The translations under genes were made by a program, and so were the position numbers. A stretch of DNA of 64,000 bases from DAIDKA01 sp049792815 (GTDB taxonomy: Bacteria > Pseudomonadota > Gammaproteobacteria > Steroidobacterales > Steroidobacteraceae), in the NCBI GenBank assembly GCA_049792815.1, contig JBARBG010000160.1:1-64000 (forward strand), written 5' to 3'. Numbering within the stretch: position 1 is the stretch's first letter; every line of letters starts with the position of its first letter. The notes under the pieces are model-generated. The model saw nothing but the letters and a program-made list of their open reading frames with translations, was not told the DNA's origin and did no database searches. Below, one piece after another: positions 33,285 through 39,918 of this stretch.

Positions 33285-34148
33285 GTGAGCAGCGACTCCG
33301 ACCGGTTACACACTGAAACGTCGATCTGGCTCGCGCGGCTGGAGCGCGGCCTGCAGGCGGCGGAAGGGGTGAAGCTGCGCGAATGGCTGCAGGTTCCTGC
33401 GCAGCGGGATGCCATCGTGGAGGCCGCCAAGCTCTACCACGGGCCCGATATTGTCGCCGTGCTGGCGGAGATGGTGCCGGTGGGATTCGGCACCCCGGTA
33501 CCGAAAGTTCGCCAGCCGATCAGTGCGTTCAAGGTATTGGTCGCGGCAGCGATGGGCATGGTGGTCGGTGCCCCGGTCATCGTTGCCTTTCTCCACGCCA
33601 ATCCGGTGGTACGCGATTCGCGATACCGTCCTTTGGATCGACCCCTGCCTTGGGGTGCTGAGGAGTATTCGACCAAGGTTGGGGAAATCCGCACCTTCAG
33701 TTTGGAGGACGGCAGCAAGCTGTCATTGAACAGCCATACCCGGGTCGGAGTGCTGTTCGGCGTGGGCTCAAGGCTCGCGACCGTGGCGTACGGGGAGGCC
33801 CTGTTCGATATCGAACTCCCGCGTGAACGGCTGTTTCAGATCGATGCGGGCGGGCGGCACTTCAAGGCACCGCAGTCGAAGTTTGATGTGCGGGTGATCA
33901 ATCCCCAATCGGTCGAGTTAACCGTGCTGGACGGCGGCGTCACGGTCGAGGGTCTGCCCTGGCGCTGGCCGACGACGCCCAATGAGGCGCGAATGTTTGA
34001 TCCGCAAGTGTTCGCCGACACCAAGGTGGGACCGATGCAGGCAGTGCTGCTTGAGGACTCCACCATGACCCGCTTCCCGATCACTGCCGCCAACGCCCGC
34101 ACGCAGCTGGGATGGCAGCCCGAGCAGGTTTTCTACATCACGCCGTGA
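33285..34148 (+). CDS. FecR-like membrane protein
   Basis: A 287-residue protein with an N-terminal cytoplasmic segment like the FecR N-domain (TETSIWLARLERGLQAAEGVKLREWL), one membrane helix (about 83-105) and a periplasmic FecR domain (about 130-225: GEIRTFSLEDGSKLSLNSHTRV, then GEALFDIEL). FecR proteins relay a signal from a TonB receptor to an ECF sigma factor. Neither sits next to it, so its partner is unknown. The cytoplasmic part is shortened, and Trp residues typical of anti-sigma N-domains are few. GTG 33285 is preceded by GAGGTCC. The stop region overlaps the convergent AAA ATPase gene by 11 bases. Confidence 0.75.
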   Translation: MSSDSDRLHTETSIWLARLERGLQAAEGVKLREWLQVPAQRDAIVEAAKLYHGPDIVAVLAEMVPVGFGTPVPKVRQPISAFKVLVAAAMGMVVGAPVIVAFLHANPVVRDSRYRPLDRPLPWGAEEYSTKVGEIRTFSLEDGSKLSLNSHTRVGVLFGVGSRLATVAYGEALFDIELPRERLFQIDAGGRHFKAPQSKFDVRVINPQSVELTVLDGGVTVEGLPWRWPTTPNEARMFDPQVFADTKVGPMQAVLLEDSTMTRFPITAANARTQLGWQPEQVFYITP

Positions 34149-35790
34149 CCGGGGCACCGCTGGCAAAGTGGCGCAACTCTTCGGGCACGAAGGCGAGGTC
34201 GCTGGCTTCCTGAATGGCCAGGCGCATCTGCAGCTCGAGCACCTCCTGCGCAATCGCGCTCTGATACCCCACGAGGCACAGGCCCAGGGCGGCGGCCGGC
34301 GCGACGCCCCCGGTACGCGCGACACGATAGGCTTTGACCACCAGCGCCTCGGCGGCACCGGGGGTCATCATGGCGGGCACCAGATGCTGCAGGTCGCGCA
34401 TTTCAGCCGCGGAAACTGCGAGGTCGTAGCGCTTGGCGAGCGCCGCGATCAATCCGGCGCTCTGTTCCTGGGTGGCCGTGGGCAGAATTGGCACCTTGAG
34501 GTCGATGCGACCGGGGCGCTTCAGATCCACCTCGATCAGGTCAGGCCGTGACGAGCCCAGTACCCACACGATATTGCCGCGATTGTCGGTGTCCGCCATT
34601 TCCTGGGCGAGCATGGAGTACAGGCGGCCCGACAGTCCGCTGTCCGCGATGCCCGAGTCACGTCTACCCAGTGTCTGGTCGGCTTCGTCGACGAACACAA
34701 TGCAGCGACCCAAGGCGTGAATCAGGCTGAAGATCTTCTCCAGGTTCGCCTCGCTTGAGCCGATCCATTTGTCACGGAAGTTTTTCAGCTTCAGGACCGG
34801 AACACCGGCCTCGCCCGCCAGGCATTCCACGAGGAAGGTTTTGCCCGTGCCCACCGGACCGCACAGCAGGTAGCCCATGGGCAACGCCTTGATATCGTTG
34901 ATCCGCCACAGCGCGATGTCCTGGCGCAGCCAGGTCTTCAGGGCATCCTGGCCGAAATAGTCATCGAGCGTGCGGGTGGACTCTACGAATTCCACCAGGC
35001 CCGGCGCGTCGCGCTCGACCATTTCCTTCTTCAGCGCGGCGAAGTCATGCGATTGCAGTACCTGGCCCTTGTGAGCGCGAACCCGCGTGATCTGCTGCAG
35101 GGTGTTGACCGACAGTCCGCTGATGGCAGCGGCGAGCGCCGGGAAATTCGTGGCGGCGGGAATGGTCTGCGGAAACTCCTGGTGCAGCACGCGCAGCGCC
35201 CGCTCCAGATCGGCGGCGGAGGGCAGAGGAACTCGCACCAGCTTGGTCTGCGGCGCGAATACAACCAGCGGATCAAGGTTGGTGAGGTTGTCCGCGATCA
35301 GGAAACTGTAGAAAGGCAGCTGCGTGAACGGGCTGCTCAGTCCCCAGTCGCGCACCAGGCAGGTGAGGCTGCCGTGCTGCAGGCCCTGGCCGTCGGCGGG
35401 CAGCAACTGGTCACCCCCGCGCACCACGATGGCGACACTGGGGATATCGCGGTGCTGCACGGCTCGCAGATTGGCGAGGTAGCGCGCGTAGCGATTGATG
35501 AAGCGTACTGCCTCAATGGGTTCAAGCGGCAGATTGCGCAAGGAGGAGGGCACCCACTGCGCCAGATGTTCCTCGCCGCGTTCCACGGTCAGGCCGTTGC
35601 CCAGATCGTAGGAAAGCACCACCGACATTTGGGCGAGCAGCGTGTCCTGCAGGTACCGGTTGATGCTGATCAGCCGCTCGTCCACCGCCAGCAGGTCGTG
35701 CACGTTGCCGTACAGCACGCACTGGCCGCTGGCGCCGCTGCGGAATGCCACTTCGAGTTCGGACGCCCAGGCCGGGATATGGGACTGCAT
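34138..35790 (-). CDS. AAA+ ATPase, Ycf46-like two-part architecture
   Basis: A 550-residue protein. The C-terminal half is a canonical AAA+ module with Walker A GPVGTGKT (about 311-318), Walker B IVFVDEAD (about 363-370), sensor 1 region VLGSSRPD and the Arg-rich RPGRIDLKV. The N-terminal 260 residues resemble a second, Walker-less P-loop domain (GNVHDLL, SVAIVVRGGDQLL, LVVFAPQ). This plan matches the Ycf46/Spastin-like family found in cyanobacteria and scattered bacteria, whose function is poorly known. It is alone on its strand. ATG 35790 sits six bases after a TATAAG box, suggesting a leaderless transcript. Confidence 0.75.
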   Translation of the reverse strand: MQSHIPAWASELEVAFRSGASGQCVLYGNVHDLLAVDERLISINRYLQDTLLAQMSVVLSYDLGNGLTVERGEEHLAQWVPSSLRNLPLEPIEAVRFINRYARYLANLRAVQHRDIPSVAIVVRGGDQLLPADGQGLQHGSLTCLVRDWGLSSPFTQLPFYSFLIADNLTNLDPLVVFAPQTKLVRVPLPSAADLERALRVLHQEFPQTIPAATNFPALAAAISGLSVNTLQQITRVRAHKGQVLQSHDFAALKKEMVERDAPGLVEFVESTRTLDDYFGQDALKTWLRQDIALWRINDIKALPMGYLLCGPVGTGKTFLVECLAGEAGVPVLKLKNFRDKWIGSSEANLEKIFSLIHALGRCIVFVDEADQTLGRRDSGIADSGLSGRLYSMLAQEMADTDNRGNIVWVLGSSRPDLIEVDLKRPGRIDLKVPILPTATQEQSAGLIAALAKRYDLAVSAAEMRDLQHLVPAMMTPGAAEALVVKAYRVARTGGVAPAAALGLCLVGYQSAIAQEVLELQMRLAIQEASDLAFVPEELRHFASGAPVTA

Positions 35791-35796
35791 CCGCCG

Positions 35797-35802
35797 CTTA
35801 TA
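35797..35802 (-). promoter_or_regulatory. Putative -10 box (TATAAG) of the AAA ATPase gene
   Basis: On the minus strand TATAAG ends six bases before the ATG, so transcription would start at or near the start codon. The 10-bp palindrome GTCCGCGGAC (35809-35818) lies just upstream, in the 45-base divergent gap to the DUF3293 gene. Confidence 0.4.
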
Positions 35803-35835
35803 CCACGTGTCCGCGGACGTGTTACCGTCGCGCGC

Positions 35836-36249
35836 ATGATCGATCCGGCGACGCTGGCGGCATACCGGCAGACCGAATATCGCGTGTTCGGCCCGATACC
35901 CGCCGTACTGCGCGTGGCCGAAAGGTGCCCGGAACTCGCGCTGCTGCATGAGGCCTACAACACCCGCTGCAGCGCTTTCATCACCGCCTGCAATCCGCTC
36001 GGCGCCCTCGTGGCCGAGGCCGTCAATTGCCAGCGTCGCGAGGCCCTGGCGGCGCAGCTGTCTGCGTTGAAACTGCCCGCCCTCGAGGGCATTGGGCAGC
36101 ATCCGACCTCAGGCTGGCCGGGAGAACCCAGCTACCTGGTGCCGGGACTGGCGCGCACGGCGGCGCAGAAATTGGGGCGGCAATTCCAGCAGAACGCCAT
36201 CATCTGGGCGGGCGCCGATGCGATCCCCGAACTCATCCTGCTGCGCTGA
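35836..36249 (+). CDS. DUF3293-family protein
   Basis: A 137-residue soluble protein matching the DUF3293 pattern: FITACNPLG near residue 50, a helix with QRREALAAQL, GQHPTSGWPGEPSYLV and a final QQNAIIWAGADAIPELIL. The family is widespread in Proteobacteria and uncharacterised. ATG 35836 is used. It is divergent from the AAA ATPase, separated by 45 bases, and its stop lies one base from the end of the convergent lipoprotein gene. Confidence 0.78.
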   Translation: MIDPATLAAYRQTEYRVFGPIPAVLRVAERCPELALLHEAYNTRCSAFITACNPLGALVAEAVNCQRREALAAQLSALKLPALEGIGQHPTSGWPGEPSYLVPGLARTAAQKLGRQFQQNAIIWAGADAIPELILLR

Positions 36250-36250
36250 G

Positions 36251-37021
36251 CTACTTGGCCTGCTTGTAGTTGCCCGCGAAGCCCGGATCGCACTCATACG
36301 GATAGACGTGCTGACCGGCCTGGCGACGCCAGGCGATGAAGCGTACGCCGCGGTTCTGGATCACGGCCGGGTCCTCATACTCCTGGGTGGCCATCAGGAC
36401 CTTGCCAGCGGGGTCGAGGCGGAAGCGCTCGGTGACCTTCATGTTCTCGGTGTGGTCCAGACCGTTGTTGGTGATGGTCCCCGTTTCCAGATGGTCGGTA
36501 TCGACCACCAGCGTCGCGCCTTCCCAATGGCCGCTTGAGAACCCGGTGGGGGAGTGGGGGTAGTCCGCTTCGGGCTTGCGGCCGTCCAGGAATATGATGC
36601 GCACCAGGTCGTAATACTCGAGCTTCATGACGATGAGCGTATCGCTCTGGAAGATCTCGATCGGGAAGGGGCCCTGCAGGGCGTAGACAATGGTGGGCGG
36701 CCGACAGGCATTCTGCGGGGTCAACTGGTCGCGGGGATTCCACTTCCTGGCGGCCGCCTGCGCCGCCGGCGTGGGTATCAGGCCACCGTAGTTGCCGGCG
36801 GGAAATTCCACCGGACCGGTGTCGTCCATGAAGGCGGTACCGGGCGGCACCAGGGCCATGAGTGCCGGATCGCGCGGCACTTTCATGTCCAGATTCCAGA
36901 ATCCCGAGAAGTCAGGATGCGCCGCCGCGCTCTGCGGCGCCGACGCGGGCGGGGCCGGACGGTCCTGCGTGCAGCCGACGAGGCCGAGGATGCTCATCAC
37001 GGCAAGGATGCGCAGGCTCAT
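36251..37021 (-). CDS. Hypothetical lipoprotein
   Basis: A 256-residue protein with a lipoprotein signal peptide (lipobox LVGC, Cys17) and a Pro/Ala-rich linker. The globular domain opens with HPDFSGFWNLDMK and contains TGFSSGHWEGATLVVDT and NNGLDHTENMKVTERFRL. This pattern occurs in uncharacterised secreted proteins often found beside DUF6152 genes. The upstream DUF6152 gene overlaps it by 4 bases, so the two are probably made together. No catalytic motif is recognised. Confidence 0.7.
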   Translation of the reverse strand: MSLRILAVMSILGLVGCTQDRPAPPASAPQSAAAHPDFSGFWNLDMKVPRDPALMALVPPGTAFMDDTGPVEFPAGNYGGLIPTPAAQAAARKWNPRDQLTPQNACRPPTIVYALQGPFPIEIFQSDTLIVMKLEYYDLVRIIFLDGRKPEADYPHSPTGFSSGHWEGATLVVDTDHLETGTITNNGLDHTENMKVTERFRLDPAGKVLMATQEYEDPAVIQNRGVRFIAWRRQAGQHVYPYECDPGFAGNYKQAK

Positions 37022-37404
37022 GTGGGCGGCGGCTGACCGATCATTCGACCATCGGCCCGGTACGCACTTTTCAGCCGGATGTAGCGGCTGCCGTCACGTG
37101 CCCGCCAGCCTTCCAGTGTCACCGTATCCCCGACATGCAGGCTGTCGGCACTCCAGCCGCGTCGATGCAGGATGGAGGGCGAATTGGTTTCGGCCCGCCA
37201 GATGATGTGGCCCTGGCCCTGCGCCACCTCGATGGTGATGACGCCATGCGGGTTGCGGAACTGAAAATCGCGCACCACGCCCGTCACCTTCACCAGCTGC
37301 GCATCGGTGTCGAAGAACACCGCAAAGGAATGATGGGCAGGGGCGTTGGTGGCCAACGTCAATGCGAGGATCGCGGCCGCGGCCAAGCGTATGAATTTCT
37401 GCAC
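37018..37404 (-). CDS. DUF6152-family secreted protein
   Basis: A 128-residue protein with a signal peptide ending near APA-HHSFA. The mature part has the DUF6152 pattern: HHSFAVFFDTDAQ, VTGVVRDFQFRNPHG, a SPSILHRRGW segment, HVGDTVTLEG and a final GRMIGQPPP. It is a small beta-barrel-like domain of unknown function, probably periplasmic. The stop overlaps the start of the downstream lipoprotein gene, and the two form an operon. Confidence 0.8.
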   Translation of the reverse strand: MQKFIRLAAAAILALTLATNAPAHHSFAVFFDTDAQLVKVTGVVRDFQFRNPHGVITIEVAQGQGHIIWRAETNSPSILHRRGWSADSLHVGDTVTLEGWRARDGSRYIRLKSAYRADGRMIGQPPPT

Positions 37405-37479
37405 GGTCCCATTCTAGTGCAAGCCTGGCGGTTAGCCAGCCTTGACGCCCACGGTGGTTTCGCAGTCAGATGCGCCTCC

Positions 37480-38100
37480 ATGGCGAGAAAGCACTCCAGC
37501 GCCCGTGCGACACCGTTCCAGCTGTCGCTGCATGTCCGGCATCCGTCAGTGGATCCGGAGGAGATCTCGCGGGAGCTGGGTCTGGAGGCCACCGAGTCGT
37601 TTCGCGCCGGTGAGCCGCGGCACTCGCGCAGCGGTGTGGCGGCGGCAGCCGTGCATGCCGAAACCTACTGGGTGGCGGTGCTCGACCCCATGGTCTGGTC
37701 GGCGCCGGCAACCGTCGCACGGCGCCGATCGTACCTGGCCGGCGGGGAGGCGCGCGTCAAGGGATCGGTGGTGACGGAGCAGTTTCTGGGGGCAATGCTG
37801 CCGCAGGAAGCCAAGATGCTGCGGGCGCGCTTTGGCCTCGAGGAAGGCGAGGTGATGACCCCCGGGAGCCTGGGCTGGGGCATCGTCCTGGTCTGTCACT
37901 GCATGACGGTGCGCTACGGTCGCTTCCTCGCCCGACTGCGCGAGCAGGGCGGCTCGCTCACCTTGCTGGCGGCGGTGGAGCCCGCGGCCCTCACGGACCT
38001 GCGCATCACCCCGGAAATGGGCCGTCAGCTGCATGACCTGGGTCTGACGGTCAAGATCGAAGTGGCCGGCAGCCCCGACTTCAACCCCGACCTGAACTGA
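37480..38100 (+). CDS. Hypothetical protein, DUF4279-like
   Basis: A 206-residue soluble protein. Its start, FQLSLHVRHPSVDPEEISRE-LGLEATESFRAGEPR, follows the pattern of DUF4279 proteins (a beta strand, then D-P-x-x-I-x-x-x-L-G). I am not sure of the family. The second half contains WGIVLVCHCMTVRYGRFLARL and a C-terminal DLGLTVKIEVAGS strand. ATG 37480 has no obvious ribosome site, and the open frame extends far upstream over the divergent genes. No operon partner is evident. Confidence 0.55.
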   Translation: MARKHSSARATPFQLSLHVRHPSVDPEEISRELGLEATESFRAGEPRHSRSGVAAAAVHAETYWVAVLDPMVWSAPATVARRRSYLAGGEARVKGSVVTEQFLGAMLPQEAKMLRARFGLEEGEVMTPGSLGWGIVLVCHCMTVRYGRFLARLREQGGSLTLLAAVEPAALTDLRITPEMGRQLHDLGLTVKIEVAGSPDFNPDLN

Positions 38101-38215
38101 GCCTTCAGACCGGCCCGGGAACCTTGCGGCAGTGCGATGCGACTGAGCTGAATATTCTTTACCCACAGGAAATTCACAAGTCATCCACAGGCGGGAGGGG
38201 CTAAGAGGCGCTAAC

Positions 38216-38566
38216 ATGATCCACATGGGACTTCTCAAGGCATCCGGCGCCCGCCTGCAGCGCCGCCAGTCGGCCACCGCGCTGTCCACCTATCAGGTCG
38301 GGCAGCGCACCGTGCAGCTGTTTCAACTGGCTGATGGGCACATCCAGTGGGTTTGCAATTGCGACGACTACGCTGCCTCGGCCGGATTGGCCCAGGGTGC
38401 CTGGTGCAAGCACGTGGCCAAGGCCTCGGCCATCCGTTCCATCGAAAGGCTGACCGGTGCCCGCGCCGTGGGGCGCAGCCGCGCAGTCGTGCCCGCACCG
38501 GCGCCGGCGCCAAGCCCCGCGCAATGCACCGAATCCGCTGAGTCCTCGCTGGTGGTGGCCAGCTGA
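38216..38566 (+). CDS. Small SWIM-type zinc-finger protein
   Basis: A 116-residue protein with a SWIM motif: Cys47-x-Cys49, 14 residues, Cys64-x-His66 (VCNCDD ... WCKH), preceded by a short beta region (TYQVGQRTVQLFQ). SWIM domains bind zinc and contact DNA or protein; in bacteria they usually sit in larger proteins or beside SNF2 helicases, which are absent here. The C-terminal 40 residues are Pro/Ala/Ser-rich. ATG 38216 follows GGGAGGGG; ATG 38225 is an alternative. It lies four bases before the HIT gene and may be co-transcribed with it. Confidence 0.72.
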   Translation: MIHMGLLKASGARLQRRQSATALSTYQVGQRTVQLFQLADGHIQWVCNCDDYAASAGLAQGAWCKHVAKASAIRSIERLTGARAVGRSRAVVPAPAPAPSPAQCTESAESSLVVAS

Positions 38567-38570
38567 GGTC

Positions 38571-38996
38571 ATGCCCGATACGATTTTCGGCCGGATCATC
38601 GCGGGCAGCATTCCCTGCCACAAGGTTTATGAGGATGCGCAGGTGCTGGCCATCCTGGACATCGCGCCGCTGAGCCGCGGTCATACCCTGGTGATCCCGA
38701 AGGAGCCCGCGGCAACCCTGGATGAGCTCTCCGACGAATCGGCCGCGGCCTTGGGCAAAGTCCTGCCGCGCATCTGCCGCGCGGTCATCGCGGTCACGGG
38801 CGTGAGGCAGTACAACGTCCTGGAAAACAATGGCAGCGCCGCACACCAGGCGGTGCCCCACGTGCATTTTCATATCATTCCCAAACCCGATGCGAACGCG
38901 GGACTGGGAATCGGGTGGCCCGCCGGCGCGCTCGCCACTGACGCCGCGAGCCTCGCCGCGGCGCTGGCGCAGCACCTCAAGGCGGCCGCACGCTAG
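38571..38996 (+). CDS. HIT-family nucleotide-binding protein
   Basis: A 141-residue histidine-triad protein with HVHFHIIP (His97, His99, His101), IFGRIIAGSIP at the start and GHTLVIPKE in the middle. HIT proteins are nucleotide phosphoramidases or hydrolases (HinT type). Length and motifs are complete. ATG 38571 follows TGAGGT and lies four bases after the SWIM gene. The last 20 bases overlap the convergent LpxL-like gene. Confidence 0.9.
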   Translation: MPDTIFGRIIAGSIPCHKVYEDAQVLAILDIAPLSRGHTLVIPKEPAATLDELSDESAAALGKVLPRICRAVIAVTGVRQYNVLENNGSAAHQAVPHVHFHIIPKPDANAGLGIGWPAGALATDAASLAAALAQHLKAAAR

Positions 38997-39918
38997 GGGC
39001 TGCCGCGCGTGCGGCGCTGCCGTAGTAATTGGGATAGTCCGCCGTCAGGCCCTTGAACCTGCGGTGTATCCACCAGTACTGCGCCGGAATACGCCGCACT
39101 TCGGTTTCCACGAAGCGGTGGAACGTTTCGGCATCCTGGGTCGCGGAGTCACTGGGGTAGCCCGCGGGGGCGGGATGCAGGGTCACGCAGTATCCGGCAT
39201 TGCCGGCCAGGCGTTCATGACCGACGAACAGCACCGCGGCGCCCGTCATCGCGGCCAGGCGTGAGGTGAACACATTGGTGGCGGCGGGCACGCCGAAGAA
39301 GTGGATCATCTGCGCGCCCTTCTTGCGGTAGCTCTGATCCGGCGCATACCAGACGCATTCGTTGTCGCGCAGCGCGCGCACCATGCCCCGTACATTGTCG
39401 CGGCTGAAGACGCGCAGCGCGTGCCGCCCACGCTGCCGTTCGAAGAAATGCGCCAGCAGCCCGTTCTTGGGCTCCTTGTGCATGGCAGTGAGTGGTACCT
39501 GGGTGTTGAGCACGCGGGCGCCGATCTCCAGGGTGGTGAAGTGGGCGGTGAGCAGGATTGCGCCCCGGCCCTGCTCAAGCGCGCGCTGCAGGTGTTCGAG
39601 CCCCACCACCCGCGACAGCCGCGAGATCTCGGCCTCGCTCCCCCACCAGGTCATGGCGGACTCGCACAGTCCCATCCCTAAGGCCTCGAAGTGTTCATTG
39701 AGCACCCGTTCGCGCTGGCTGCCGGACAGTTCCGGAAGGCACAGCTGCAGATTGCAGCGAGCCACCTGCGCATAGTGCAGCGGCAGGTGGCGCGCCAGCC
39801 GGCCGATGACCCGACCCGCGCCCAGCAGCGGGCCATGGGGCAGCAGCTGTATGAGGCGCAGCAGGCCCAGGCCCAGCCAGGTGGGCCAGTAGCGTGGGCC
39901 GAGCAGGTGCAGCGGCAT
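38977..39918 (-). CDS. LpxL/HtrB-family lipid A biosynthesis acyltransferase
   Basis: A 313-residue protein with an N-terminal membrane anchor region and the lysophospholipid acyltransferase HX4E site in TAHFTTLEIG (about residues 124-133). It also has VWYAPDQSYRKKGAQ, FFGVPAATN and a C-terminal PAQYWWIHRRFK, all as in LpxL. It adds a secondary acyl chain to Kdo2-lipid IVA. Whether it is the LpxL, LpxM or LpxP form cannot be told. The ATG shares a base with the stop of the M16 peptidase gene upstream (TAATG). Its 3' end overlaps the HIT gene. Confidence 0.9.
   Translation of the reverse strand: MPLHLLGPRYWPTWLGLGLLRLIQLLPHGPLLGAGRVIGRLARHLPLHYAQVARCNLQLCLPELSGSQRERVLNEHFEALGMGLCESAMTWWGSEAEISRLSRVVGLEHLQRALEQGRGAILLTAHFTTLEIGARVLNTQVPLTAMHKEPKNGLLAHFFERQRGRHALRVFSRDNVRGMVRALRDNECVWYAPDQSYRKKGAQMIHFFGVPAATNVFTSRLAAMTGAAVLFVGHERLAGNAGYCVTLHPAPAGYPSDSATQDAETFHRFVETEVRRIPAQYWWIHRRFKGLTADYPNYYGSAARAAAPSVRPP

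Noticed and set aside
38159..38189. Two DnaA-box-like 9-mers (TTACCCACA and TCATCCACA), each one mismatch from TTATCCACA, 22 bases apart.
   Set aside because: Only two sites, no AT-rich unwinding element and no dnaA, dnaN or other origin-linked genes nearby; not enough to call an origin.
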